NCBI GenBank assembly: GCA_951213105.1
Contig: OX578137.1
Coordinates: 79,052,104-79,116,103 of the forward strand
DNA: 64,000 nucleotides
Direction: 5' to 3'
Origin: Amaurobius ferox
Taxonomy: Eukaryota; Arthropoda; Arachnida; Araneae; Amaurobiidae
Each line of letters opens with the position of its first letter. Positions within the stretch are counted from its first letter, which is position 1. Of the stretch, positions 1-10,539 are shown piece by piece. Below the pieces are notes generated by a model that had not been told where the DNA came from, ran no database searches, and saw only the letters and a list, made by a program, of their open reading frames with translations. The translations under genes and the position numbers were made by a program.

Positions 1-810
1 TGTTACTCAGAAACGCAATTAAATTAAATCTGTCTGTTAATTTTAATAATTATTTTTTCGATTTGAATAATAAATAAATGGGTATAAAAATATATTTTGG
101 AAAAGAACGATTTGATTTTTCTTATAGCATTTTTGTCTGGATAATATCAATTACGGTCTTCAGGTTCAGAAATTATTATTATTGATATTTTCGGGGATTA
201 TTGATTCAGGGATTATTGATATTTTCAAGTTATTATGCAATTATTTTATTATGACAAAAATTGTTTAAACTCACATATTGTATGTTGTACGAATAATCTT
301 CTACAAACACACGTGTATATCCTTTAATCTACGAGAATATAAGTAGTACAGGTATATTGACATATGTTTTGATATATATTGGCATATATTGGAATCAATT
401 ACGACCTTCTGGTATGAAGAGTACGGATATTATTGATGTTTTCAATTTATTACGTCATCTCTTTTATTTTGGCAAATATTTTTGAGACGCATATTGTAAT
501 ACGGGTAATCTTCTACTAACACATTGGCATATTTTCTGATCTGCGACAATATAATTAGTACGGGGTAGCATATATTCATTCAATTCCTATTTTTTCTTCA
601 GTAAATTTGCTTACAAAAGGGGGCAGGATGTTTTATTCTTCAGATCTGATCGTGAAGATAATTTTGCATAGTGAGAACATATATTCTTAAACTTCTCTTT
701 AGGAGCAATAAATTTAATATTTTAACAGAATTTGCACATGATTGCGAACTTTAAGTTTCTTTAAATTATACACTCCGTACGAATAACGGGTGTACTGTTA
801 GTGGTTAATA
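1..810. repeat. Family C dispersed/tandem repeat, copy 1
   Basis: First of several diverged copies of an AT-rich ~0.9 kb repeat. It contains an internal block (from about 140) built on ACTGGATAATATCAATT-like and GGGATTATTGAT motifs. It closes near 760-800 with a block reading CTCCGTACGAATAACGGGTG. The same two blocks recur in the same order at 1873/2718, 2791/3609 and 60935/61770. No coding potential is apparent and I do not recognise the family. The copy is cut by the window start. Confidence 0.7.
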
Positions 811-837
811 AATTTTAACATTTTAGGAGGATATATC

Positions 838-1300
838 ATGTTGCTCGGCATCGCAATTAAATTAAATGTGTTTGTTAATGTTTTTATTATTTTTTTTCGA
901 TTTAAATAATAAATAAATGGATAAATGGATATAAAAGTATATCTTATGAATGGACGGTTTGATTTTTCTTTTAATTATATTAATTGCTGACTGCGTACAT
1001 CAATTTCATTTATTTTTTCAAAGAGTTTTCAAGCTTATATCGTATTTAGCTACTAAACTCATATATTATGTTTAGCCAATAAATTCATATAGCCGATTGA
1101 TGAAACAGAAAAAGAGTAGAGCGGGTATATCTTATAATACAATTGTAGTGTTTCATTTAGTATATTGAAACGGGATAAGAATGTTTCATTCAGATCTGCA
1201 AATTCAAAGCTACGAATTTGGAGGGATATCGCTAATTTGACAACTTTTCTTAAACTTTGCCAAATTGACGGAAATGTCGCCAAATTGATATAAACGACAC
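838..1300. repeat. Family C repeat, partial copy 2
   Basis: Restarts with the same opening as position 1 (TGTTGCTCGGCATCGCAATT here, TGTTACTCAGAAACGCAATT there), followed by the AATAATAAATAAATGG block. The copy is truncated and runs into the ~20-bp motif patch. An 81-codon minus-strand frame lies in it and is judged spurious. Confidence 0.6.
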
Positions 1301-1730
1301 ACAAACAGCTGCCATAAACCTTCGGGTTGGTCGTGTGGCTTGGGTCTTCTACATATCATTGAAATTTCTTTTTGTTTTGTTAGAAGAGAGTACTGAAATG
1401 ATGTTTGGTTAGCATTTATCTGTCAGACCAACCATCCTACTTAGTAATACATTTAGCGAATTTTTAAAATGTCACCAAATTGATAAAAATGTTTTCAAAT
1501 CTATAAAAATATCTTGAAATTGATAAAATTGCGCTACATAAATGATATTAATTGTTTTTTGTTAGAGGATAGTATTGTGATGATATTTCGTCAATTTGTC
1601 GCAAAGTGGAACTGTCAGTTCTACAGTCCCACTTGGCGATAAATTTGGCGATTTTTTAAAATATCGCTAATTTGACGAAACTGTCGCCAAATGTTCCATA
1701 GAAATATAACTATTTAGACGATATTTTTTC
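1190..1730. repeat. Patch of ~20-bp CCAAATTGAYAAAAATG motif repeats
   Basis: Degenerate, short-period repetition of units such as GCCAAATTGACGGAAATGTC and CACCAAATTGATAAAAATG, on both strands. The same unit, in complement CATTTTTATCNATTTGGCG, forms the core of every family A element in the window. The patch is therefore either a remnant of a family A core or an independent array of the same motif. A fragment near 1313-1355 resembles the 3' tail of the tRNA-type SINE at 54908. Confidence 0.5.
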
Positions 1731-1734
1731 TACC

Positions 1735-2762
1735 AATTTATTTGAAGCAAATGATATCATGTCGCTTAGCAACGGATTTAAATCCAATGTGTTTCTGCGG
1801 CAGACGATTTTTATTAAATCCTTTCCGATTTGAATAATGAAGATATGTATATAAAATAAATTTCATTGCCATTTCATTTTGGACTGGATAATATCAATTA
1901 TACTCTTCAGGTTTAAACATTATTATTATTGATATTTTCCGGAATTATTGATTCAGGGATTATTGATATTTTTAAGTTATTACGCCATTGTTTTATTGCG
2001 GCAAAAATTGCTGACACACGCATATTGTACGTTGTACGAGTAATCTTCTTGGAATGCACGGGTATATCTTCTAACCTACGAGAATATAAGTAGTACAGGT
2101 ATATTGGCATATATTTTGACATATATTGGCATATATATTGGAATCAAGAACAGTCTTCTGGTATGAAGATTAAGGGGATTAATTATATATTCAATTTATT
2201 ACGTCGTCTGTTGTATTTTACCAAAAAACATTTGTGACTCATATTGCAAAACGGGTAATCTTCTACTAATAATCGGACATTATAAGTAGTACGTGTATAT
2301 CTTCCCATATAATTTTAGCACTTTAATTTTGACAGATATTGGAATAAATGACTGTCTTCAGATTTAAAGATTACGGGTTTATAGGTATTTTCAATTTATA
2401 CATGTAATCTACTAATACAGGTTATATTTTCTAATATTCGCGTATATAATTAGTACGGGTCCCATACAATTTTAACGCTTTTATTTTGCATATATTGATT
2501 CAATTCCATATTTTTTTTTTATATTTGCTTACATAAGGGGTCCAAGATGTTTTATTCTTCAGATATGTCCATGAAGATAATTTTATATAGCGAGAACAGA
2601 GATTCTTAATCTTCTTTTTAGGAGCATTATATTAAATATTTTAACAGAATATTTTGATTAAACATGTCATTTAGTATACTATAAGAATTTGGGCATGATT
2701 ATGAATTTCATGTTTCTTTATATTATATACTCCGTACGAAGAACGGGTATGCTGCTAGTATA
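1735..2762. repeat. Family C repeat, copy 3
   Basis: Carries both diagnostic blocks: GGATAATATCAATTATACTC near 1875 and CTCCGTACGAAGAACGGG near 2729. The opening GCGGCAGACGATTTTTATTAAATCC near 1795 is also seen, as CAGCAGACGATTTTCGTGAAATC, in the copy near 60835. No plausible gene. Confidence 0.7.
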
Positions 2763-3660
2763 AAATAAATTTCATTGCCATCGTATTTTTGACTGGATAA
2801 TATCAATATCAATTACGATCTTCATGTTTAAACATTATTATTATTGATGTTTTCAGGGATTATTGATTCAGAGATTATTGATATGTTCAATTTCTTATGG
2901 CATTGTTTTATTGCGGCAAAAATTGTTGAAACTCATATATTGCACGTTGTGCGAGTAATCTTCTACAAATGCACGAGTATATCTTCTAATGTAAGAGAAT
3001 ATAAGTAGTTCATGTATATTGGCATATATTGGAATCAAGCCTTCCGGTATGAAGATTACGGGGATTATTGATATTTTTAATTTATTAAGTAATCTGTTAT
3101 ATATTGGCAAAAAATTTTCAAACTAAATATTATAATACGGCTAATCTTTTACTAACACTAGGACATATCTTCTAATCTATGACATTATAAGTAGTTCGGG
3201 TTTATCTTCCCATATAATTTTAGCACTTTCATTTGGGCACATATTGGAATTAATTACTGCCTACTGGTTTAAAGATTACGGATTTATTGATATTTTCAAT
3301 TTATATATGTAAACTACTAATACAGGTTATATCTTCTAATATTCGCGTATATAAGTAGTACGGGTCCCATACAATACGCTATTATTTTGCATATATTGAT
3401 TCAATTTCATACTTTTTATAAATTTGCTTACAAAAAAGGCCAGGATATTTTATTCTTCAGATCTACCCGTGAAGATAATTTTGTATAGTGAGAACAGAGA
3501 TCCTTAGGTGTCTTTTTAGGAGCATTGTATTAAATATTTTAACTGAATATTTTGATTAAACATGTCATTTAGTATACTATAGGAATTTGCACCTGATTGT
3601 GAAATTTAAGTTTATTTATATTATATACTCCGTACGAAGAACGGGTATGCTGCTAGTATA
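2763..3660. repeat. Family C repeat, copy 4
   Basis: Directly follows copy 3 and repeats it from TATAAAATAAATTTCATTGCC onward. It ends again in CTCCGTACGAAGAACGGG and GCTGCTAGTATA, so copies 3 and 4 form a tandem pair with a period near 0.9 kb. The two look more alike to each other than to copy 1. Confidence 0.7.
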
Positions 3661-3920
3661 TAATATAATTGGACTCAATTTATAAAATGGAATAATATGT
3701 ATTAATGTTTTTTATTTGGGACGTTTTTCATAATAGATGAAAAGAATTCTGAATATCTTTAAAGCAACTGTATGCAGCATATTGTATAATATGTGTTCAA
3801 ATTATGTTGTATATTTTAGAAACGTAACACCGTTCCATCCCGCCAAGTCGTCATGACCAAATTTGTAGCTGGCAAGTGTGTGTCACACGTGTTATTACAA
3901 ACCTCAATTTTTAGGAAGCT
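3661..3920. other. AT-rich spacer, nothing recognised
   Basis: Single-copy-looking AT-rich sequence between family C copy 4 and the first family A element. No open frame, RNA gene or repeat recognised. Confidence 0.4.
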
Positions 3921-3924
3921 ATGA

Positions 3925-4592
3925 TTCCCTTCCTAAATATGGTATAATGTGTAAGGAAAGTATTGTGCCAGGGATGAAAATTCGAATCATAAAAAAATCA
4001 ACATCTTTAATAAAGTTGCGTAAATAAACATATGCATTTTTTCCTTAGACAACGATTGGCATAAACTTTAGAATGCTAATATGGGCTGTTCTCGAGATAT
4101 TGCATATTTTTCAAAAAAATTTAACAAAAAATCCTATGAATTAAAAAAAATACTAACTGTTCAGAAGCATGTTCACTTTTTATGTGCAATATCATGCGAT
4201 ACATTTGATTACATCATTCTCGTGAATCTACACGTTCCATTCATTAGAAAAGGTACTTTGAGTAATACTTTTGTACTTGGATGCCAATAGTCATTTATCT
4301 ACTATAAGAATAACTTATTTCTACGTCCATAACGCTTGCTAAAATTTTGGCAACGATTTTGGCGGAATGTCGCCAACATGGAGACTTTTTTAATTGTTGC
4401 CAAATTAATGAAAATCTCGCCAAATGGACAAACATGATGCTAATTCAAAGAAATGACGACTAATTGACGAAAATTGAATATCTTTGAAACAATATATATT
4501 ATAAGAATACTATATTTTTTTTACTGTAAAAGTAGTAAATTCACTGCTTTATAGAAGGATAGTCATGTGCTGCTCACATCAGATTTTTTCCT
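3925..4592 (-). repeat. Family A element, copy 1 (reverse, internally deleted)
   Basis: Family A is a ~0.94 kb non-autonomous element. It has a terminal palindrome (CTTTCCTTATA...TATAAGGAAAG), then GTCGAAAATTCGAATTCG, a CA/TG tract, a phrase CTCGAGAACGGTTCATGTTAG, a core of ~20-bp CATTTTTATCNATTTGGCG repeats, and a far end GTCATGTGCTGCCCACATCAGA. This copy has both ends, but the segment with the TG tract and the long left part is deleted. The 69-codon frame at 4081-4290 is internal to the repeat and not a gene. Confidence 0.75.
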
Positions 4593-5127
4593 TAATATGA
4601 CCATGCAGCTGAGAAAACAAACATACATTTACAATTGGTATAGCAGCACCACTGCCGCCCCTCCCCCCCCCCATCCCCCGAAAGAAATAACTTTAAAGTG
4701 GCACCTTATACGATTTTTGACCGTTTTTTTATTTTAATATTGGAGGAACTACAGCTCTAACTGAATGGTTTAATCAATTATGGCTCATTGAATATTGATT
4801 GAATTATGACTCCTAATATATCGAGTGTTCTTGTAGGAGGTATATTTTAAAAAAAAACATGGTGATATGTTTGATTTAGAATTTCAGAAATTAAAAATAC
4901 ATGATGCTTCGGCCATTTTCTTCATTTTTGATGGATCTACAGCCTAAACTACTGAAATCATAAATAATTTTCAGTGTTATAGTGGGAGATACGTACTTTT
5001 CTCTTTTATTTTGAATTTCAAATATTTAAAAGTCATGATTAAATGGCTGTCGGTGGTAAAATAAAATTTGCAATGCTTACTATTTCTCTGTTGTCTAATC
5101 ATTTTCCTCAGATAATGAATTAAAAAC
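4593..5127. other. Spacer with a C-run and repeated CTACAGC phrase
   Basis: Contains a C homopolymer tract near 4663-4678. Two similar passages mention GGAACTACAGCTCTAACT (4744) and GGATCTACAGCCTAAACT (4932), each followed by an ACTGAA- and ATATT-rich stretch, suggesting an old short duplication. No coding signal. Confidence 0.35.
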
Positions 5128-6429
5128 AATCTCATATGGGCAGCTCATCACTTCTATTATATTATGCAATGAATTTCACTGAGAAAAAATTGTGCATAAG
5201 AGCGTAAAGAACCTTTACTCAACCGGAAATAGAACCTGGATCTACGAACTGTTCAGGCTATGATCTACCGGTGAGCTACTGGAGATGAAATTGCAAGCTT
5301 TTATTATCGAAATAGATGTATAAGATCCATGACACATTATTTTTAACGTTGAATTGTACATTCGTGGCTTTTTCTAGATGGCATGACAACATTCAAAACT
5401 ATTTCCTACCCAATTAACTTATATTTCGGGCAACTCTAAATTAATAATTATAAATATTCTTTCCACCCTCAATATAGTCTATATATTAAAATATGTAAAT
5501 AATAAATTCATCAATTAGGCTTTATTTTCATTACCTTGGCGTCATTTTTACAATTTTGATGATATGTATCAATTTTTCGATAATTTCGTTAATTTTGCCG
5601 TATTGCAGTTGGCGACATTAAGATAAAGATATTGAACTTTCAACAATTCGTCGTCATTGTTAGTGATTTAGCGTCATTTTTTATTAATTTTGCGCAATTT
5701 TCGTTAATTTAGCAAAATTAAAAATGTCGCCAAGTTGCGACATTTCATAAAATGTGTCGGCAAAATATCATCAAGCGTTATGGATGGAGAAATAGGTTAT
5801 TCTTATAGTCGATAAATGAGTATTGGCGTCCAAATACAAAACTATTACCCAAAGTATATTTTCTAATAAATGGAGTGCGCTAGATCCACGAGAATGTCGT
5901 CCACAAATGTATCGCATTATATTATATATGAGAAGTGAATATATTTCACAATTGTTAAGAATTGTATTTTTATTTTTTGTAATTTTTTGATAAATTTATT
6001 TGGAAAATTTGCAATATCTCAAGAACAGTTCATGCTAGCGTTCTAAAGTTTGTATCAATCGTTCTCTAATGTCAAAGTACATAACGAGTGATGGTTTGCT
6101 TAACTTTATTAAAAGTTTTGATTTTTTGATGATCTTTTCAAAGTTTCACTATAAAATTTTGGGGTTCTGAACATTCAATTGGGTTTAAAGACAATAGGCA
6201 TCCAGTATTCGCGGATTGCAATTTTTGTACCAAATTTTGTTCAAATCGCTCTATTTGTCCTTGAAATATCGTCTCCATAGTCTCATTAACACACACACAG
6301 ACATCATTTCAAAAAACTTTTAACCCGTGTTCTGGGATGCTTGAAACGTGCTCAAAAACTCGAAATCGAATTTTCGACCCTGTCACAATACTTTCTGTAT
6401 ACTATGCATATAATGAAAGTATATACATT
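5128..6429 (+). repeat. Family A element, copy 2 (long form)
   Basis: Starts with ATATGGGCAGCTCATCACTT and ends at CCTGTCACAATACTTTCTGTATAC. It is longer than the common 0.94 kb form because a ~400 bp segment, shared with the copy at 37425, lies between the end block and the core. That segment contains a degenerate tRNA-like SINE on the minus strand (5200-5316). Its short frames are repeat translations. Confidence 0.7.
5200..5316 (-). repeat. Degenerate tRNA-derived SINE head inside family A copy 2
   Basis: Read on the minus strand it gives GCAATTTCATCTCCAGTAGC, then a box-A-like CTCACCGGTAGATC, a box-B-like GGTTCTATTTCCGG and a GGTTCTTTAC end. This matches, with many changes, the two plus-strand heads at 7128 and 7560. 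The family A copy at 37425 carries the same insertion at the same place. The SINE therefore belongs to that long subfamily and did not insert twice. Confidence 0.55.
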
Positions 6430-7127
6430 ATATACTTATACATTATACTATGCATATAATGAAAGTATATATGTTAAAATGTGTTTAAAAAAAGCCAATT
6501 CTCATATGTATCGAATTAAAGCGTTGAATGTAATAAAATATGGACATTTTATCAAATGGTATCTCTGTCTGTATGTGTGCGTGTGTGTAGTTAGTTGACT
6601 GATCCTTTCGTGCCTGCATTTCTATCTATTGCTCTTGCTTCTGGCACAATGTATCTCAAACAACTGGAGAGAACCCAGTGAGGTTTGGCACGATTTTTCA
6701 TAAGACGCGTCCTATTGGATTTCAGTATGGTGGGACCACAGAAAAGTTCATATTTAGAACGCGGGCATCACTACGTTGTACTGTTTTGATCCAGTTAAAT
6801 AGAAATGACATAAAAAGTTAAATAATAAAACATGTAAACATATTTTAAGTAGTAGCAACTGCATATAAATAAATACCACTGTTTGGGATTTGCCGTTATG
6901 TGTTTCAGATATAGTAGAAATTCTACTATTCCACACGGAGCATAATCATAGCACATTGAGCGAATTGTATGACAGTTGACACGGCGATTTCTATTGATAA
7001 AAGTCTTATTCTTATCGCTTTATAGGGTGGTCGGACACGAGGATGACCTTACATTTGTATGCAATTTAAAAATAGTAAAAGCCTATAGTTTTATCAAATA
7101 TGGGCATCGTCCACTTACATCAAAATA
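6430..7127. other. Spacer with short repeats, nothing recognised
   Basis: Begins with duplicated ACTATGCATATAATGAAAGTATA segments left from the end of family A copy 2. The remainder is AT-rich with a TG-rich stretch near 6568-6590. The two 60-85-codon frames show no domain or codon signal. Confidence 0.35.
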
Positions 7128-7225
7128 GCTTGCAATTTCGCCCCAATAGCTCAACGATAGAGCGTCGGCTAATTAGGTCGGAGATCCTGAGTTCGCTTCC
7201 CGATTGGAGCAGCAAGGATCTTTAC
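7128..7225 (+). repeat. tRNA-derived SINE head
   Basis: GCCCCAATAGCTCAACGATAGAGCG matches an RNA polymerase III A box in a tRNA context. GAGTTCGCTTCCC about 35 bases later is a B box with one change. The upstream GCAATTTC and downstream GATCTTTACA are shared with the copy at 7560. The arms do not pair well enough to be a functional tRNA, so this is a SINE head or tRNA pseudogene. Confidence 0.6.
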
Positions 7226-7559
7226 AAAGCGCCCGAACAAATCAACCCTGTACGGTAGTAGAAAGTATACATGTTGAAGGTCTGAAAGTGACCCAATACG
7301 ACTAATACGGATTCAGTGGACTCTGATTGAGCGCCGAACTAAAAAAGATAACGACCGCACAGGATACTTACCTAGATAAAAATAGTAGTAGCAGGAGGAT
7401 AACCTGGAGAAAAAATAGCAGGAGGTGGTCAGTCGGATTGTCAGCTACCCATAAGTCTGACATTATGTAATAAAATATTTCATTTCTCGATATTTTTTAT
7501 ACTGAAGCAAATACTGTTAACTCAGTGAATGTGCAGCGTCCACTTCGACGGTAAGAGAT

Positions 7560-7665
7560 TCGACGGCAATTTCGTCCCAGTAGCTCGACGATAGAGCGTG
7601 GACTAGTCAGTTCGACGATACGGAGTTCGATTCCCGATTGAAGCAGCGAGGCTCTTTACATATGT
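7560..7665 (+). repeat. tRNA-derived SINE head, second copy
   Basis: GTCCCAGTAGCTCGACGATAGAGCG (A box) and GGAGTTCGATTCCCG (intact B box), followed by GAGGCTCTTTACAT. It shares ~30 upstream bases with the first head (CGTCCACTT...GCAATTTCG), so the unit extends 5' of the tRNA-like part. The 340 bases between the two heads may be the body of the first element. Confidence 0.65.
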
Positions 7666-7771
7666 TTTTTTTTAAGTAGTTAAGTTATTTGCATTTAATT
7701 ACAAGTGAAAGACACAGGACATAACAAAACAATTTTTGAGATGTCAAACACATTTATCCTCTTCTACGATC

Positions 7772-7944
7772 TAGACCGTCCGACCTACCCGAATGTGTAA
7801 GACATCTGTTTGGACGACCTGGATGTGCCATCCAATATAAACTGCAGCCCAGTGGGGGAGGCATCTACAAGTGCCGTATCCTCCTTTCCATACCACTAAT
7901 CTCTCAGAAGGACTTACGGACCCACATGTTTAACGTGGTCGTTG
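7772..7944 (-). repeat. SINE body/tail fragment, tandem second copy
   Basis: Read on the minus strand it is the body of the same SINE family as 54908-55189: GGACCCGTAAGTCCTTC-like start, CCCACTGGG near the middle and AGGTAGGTCGGACGG at the tail. It has no tRNA head. It lies directly after an intact body (7946-8143), so the two bodies are in tandem. Confidence 0.7.
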
Positions 7945-7945
7945 T

Positions 7946-8190
7946 TACCGTCCGACCTACCAGAAAGGTGTAAGGTAACTGTTTGGACGGCCGGGAAGTG
8001 TCACCCAATTTAGACCGAAACCCAGTGGGGGAGGCATCCACAGGGACCGTAACATCCTTCCCCTACCACCAATCTCTCGGAAGGACTTACGGACCCACAT
8101 GTTTAACGTGATCGTACTCCGCATGAACACGGCGGCAGTTGCGGCAGCGTGCAAATCCAGCGCGCAAACCACCGGGTTACCGCGCCCGAA
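7946..8190 (-). repeat. tRNA-derived SINE, head truncated at the B box, joined to 5S rRNA
   Basis: On the minus strand the head reads GGGCGCGGTAACCCGGTGG (A-box region). It then jumps to CTGCCGCCGTGTTCATGCGG without the GGGTTCGATTTCC B box that the related SINE at 54908 keeps. The body matches that element through CCCACTGGGTTTCGG and the tail AGGTAGGTCGGACGG. A 100-codon minus-strand frame runs through it and continues into the 5S part. It is a translation of the repeat, similar to that of the other copy, and not a gene. Immediately upstream (higher coordinates) lies a full-length 5S rRNA sequence. Confidence 0.75.
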
Positions 8191-8194
8191 ATGT

Positions 8195-8312
8195 GCCAAC
8201 AGCACGCGGTGTTCCCAGGTGGTCACCCACCCAAGTACTAACCGCGCCCGATGCTGCATGACTTCAGTGATCTAACGAGAACCGGTGTTTTCAGCACGGT
8301 AGGGCCGTTGGC
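8195..8312 (-). rRNA. 5S ribosomal RNA (gene, pseudogene or 5S-derived SINE head)
   Basis: The minus strand reads GCCAACGGCCCTACCGTGCT at the 5' end and CACCGCGTGCTGTTGGC at the 3' end. The ends pair as the 5S terminal stem, and the length of 118 nt fits animal 5S rRNA. The internal promoter is recognisable: box A AAGTCATGCAGCATCGGGC (canonical animal form AAGTTAAGCAGC) and box C TGGGTGGGTGACCACCTGGG. There is no T-run after the 3' end; the sequence passes within five bases into the tRNA-like SINE head. Flanking repeats and the missing terminator favour a retroposed or chimeric copy over a working gene. Confidence 0.8.
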
Positions 8313-8390
8313 TCATGTTTAACGTGGTCGTTAACGTTAGCTCATGTTTAACGCGGCCGTTGAGTCATGTTTAACTTGGTCGTCGAAACA
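8313..8390. repeat. Short repeats of CATGTTTAACGTGGTCGTT next to 5S
   Basis: Three imperfect copies of CATGTTTAACGTGGTCGTT begin at 8314, 8343 and 8366. The same 19-mer occurs inside the SINE bodies at 7925 and 8098. The 5S sequence therefore sits between copies of one motif, which suggests recombination or template switching rather than independent insertion. Confidence 0.6.
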
Positions 8391-8461
8391 TCAGATTTAT
8401 TATTGTAAGCATGATAACTCCAAAAGAAATTAGCAATTTCATTTACATTTAATGTTTTTAA

Positions 8462-8686
8462 CCTTTTGCTTACGGGTGGGACAGCGTCAGTCCTAACGAA
8501 AAATCTCTCAAAAGACAGGTATTTGACATGCCCTATAGCTCAATCCCTCTTTGTAGATATTGACGTCCATGGACGCCATTGCCTGCAAAGGGGGATCGAA
8601 CTGTTTGGGATAGGGCATGTCAAATACCTGTCTTTTTGAGAGATTTTTCGCTTGGAATGGACGCTGGCCCACCCGTAGGCAAAAGG
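8462..8686. mobile_element. 225-bp piggyBac-like MITE (hairpin) with TTAA target duplications
   Basis: A near-perfect inverted repeat with arms of about 75 bp. Left end CCTTTTGCTTACGGGTGGG, right end in complement CCTTTTGCCTACGGGTGGG. Both arms then share CGAAAAATCTCTCAAAA and GGTATTTGACATGCCCTAT. TTAA lies directly outside each end (8458-8461 and 8687-8690). TTAA duplication is the hallmark of the piggyBac superfamily, so this is probably a non-autonomous piggyBac derivative. It has no coding capacity. Confidence 0.85.
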
Positions 8687-8690
8687 TTAA

Positions 8691-9133
8691 TTTAATTCAC
8701 AATTACAAAAAGACTATTTCCTTTCAGTGACAATGGAGCACACTTCAGATTTTTTTCATGTTTTCATATTCACTGAAATGTGTTACAGAAACATTTGTAC
8801 TTATAATACTAGAAGGAACAATCCACCAACAGAAGGGATAATAAGGTAATCATATTAACGGGGTATAAAAAGCGATTTAACGCTAAATATAGCCTTCTAT
8901 TAAAAAAACACAGTCAAAACTGTATGCAAACCGATTGGGCCATTTCTGAAATATAAACAGATCGTTACAAACCGTCGAAAACTTCATTTTAATTCCCGCT
9001 GTGCCGCGGGGCGGAGTAAAAATATGAAACTTAAATTTATAGATTCTCTGGACTCTTCAACACATTTCCCTGAATTAAATTGTATAAATCAGGAATTATT
9101 TAGCTCGAACGTGAAATTTGGCATTTTCCTTTT
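8691..9133. other. AT-rich spacer
   Basis: No repeat or gene recognised. A small GC-rich phrase CCCGCTGTGCCGCGGGGCGG at 8996-9015 can form a short stem. Confidence 0.35.
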
Positions 9134-10430
9134 TAACACTTGGCAACGAAGTTGAAAAGTGTTTATGACTTTGTTCATTCTGTCTGTCTGTCTGTCCGTT
9201 AGCACGATAACTGCCGTAAAAATGACTTAACCGAAATGAAATTTTAGTATGTTGTTCAGACGGTCTGTAGAACCTATGGGAATATAAATGAATAATATCA
9301 CATAATTAGTTTTGGATTGAACCCGGGTTGAAAAAATGAAATACATTGAGCCCTATGGGACCTAATTTTTCAAACATTTTTTAAGCGGATTTAAAATTCA
9401 CAAATTGCTTTGAAAATTTTAGGTAATATTCAAATTATTCCATAAAATATATAAAAAAAATTCAGCGAAATATATTTAGTAGTTTTTTAAATAAAAATTA
9501 AAATAATTATTACACCTCTTATATGAAACGATCAGGTGACCATGATATGAAACGATCACATGACCCACTTCGAAATGATATATGGCATCCATCTTGTTTC
9601 AAAATCGTGATTTTTTAACTTCTTTTTAATTCATATTGAGTGTTGTATCCGTCCTAAAACTACTTTATTTTTGCTTAAATTCTGTGAATCTACTTACCGA
9701 AACAACGCAAATACAATATATTTCAGTTTAAATGATTATCCAAATGCGATTATTTCTACAACTAAGCCTATTTTTCACTTATGTAAAATGTAAACAGCAA
9801 AATATATAGAATGAGTTGTAGTAGAGTTGCTGTATTTTTTTAACACAAAATCATTTAGTCCATGGAGTCTGCATGGCTGATATGAATGAAATATTAATTG
9901 ATTTTATAATGAGAAGGACGATTTTTTTCAATGAAGTGTTAAGCATAGAGTTTAATTACTTGTGGCTCCATGGTCTTAATTTTAAAATATAATAAATTAT
10001 TATAGTATTCTGATGAATGAAATGAAAGTTAGAAAGTTATGAATGAAATGCTGCTTTTATAGAGAGATCCAGGCGTGTTATTTTTCTATGACGTCATTTG
10101 AATTAATTTCAGTTGTTTTCGATGAAGTTTTCAAATATAATAAATTATCGTAGTATTATGATAGTTTTAGAAATATTACCGTGGTATGTATCTCCTTTTA
10201 GAGATATTTAAACCAGGCAATTTATATTTCAATGCCGTCATTTGAATGAAGTTCATTTTTTTCAATGAAGGTTTCAGTTTTCAATTATAGTAAATTAATG
10301 TAGCATTGTGATAAGTTTTAAAATATTACCGAGGAATGTATTGCATTTTCGACTTTTTTTAAATACAATTGCATTGAAGTTGGAAAGTGTTTCATAATCA
10401 ATGCTTTAGGCATGATCTTTCTTGTTATTA
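9134..10430 (+). repeat. Family B element, copy 1
   Basis: Family B runs from TTAACACTT...GTTGAAAAGTGTTTATGAC, through a CTGTCTGTCTGTCCGTTAGCACGATAACTGCC block and GGTCTGTAGAACCTATGGG. It ends at GTTGGAAAGTGTTTCATAATCAATGCTTTAGGCATGATC. Toward the 3' side it carries diverged ~145-bp tandem units marked by GACGTCATTTGAAT and AATATTACCGAGGAATGTAT. Copies 2 and 4 are in the opposite orientation. There is no coding frame of note. Confidence 0.75.
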
Positions 10431-10539
10431 CATTAAAGCTACGAAAAATTGGGAGTATTTTAGCCATACGCTTCACACTTTGCTGTAGGATAAAAAAATG
10501 CATAGTAGAATATTCCTTTGACTGAGCCTCATTGCCTAT

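Noticed and set aside
7139..7660. Two tRNA genes
   Set aside because: Promoter boxes are present, but the acceptor and other stems do not pair and both carry the same non-tRNA flanks, so they are SINE heads.
7957..8259. 100-codon frame similar to frames at 54938-55218, as if a conserved protein
   Set aside because: It is the SINE body and 5S rRNA read in one frame; similarity reflects SINE homology.
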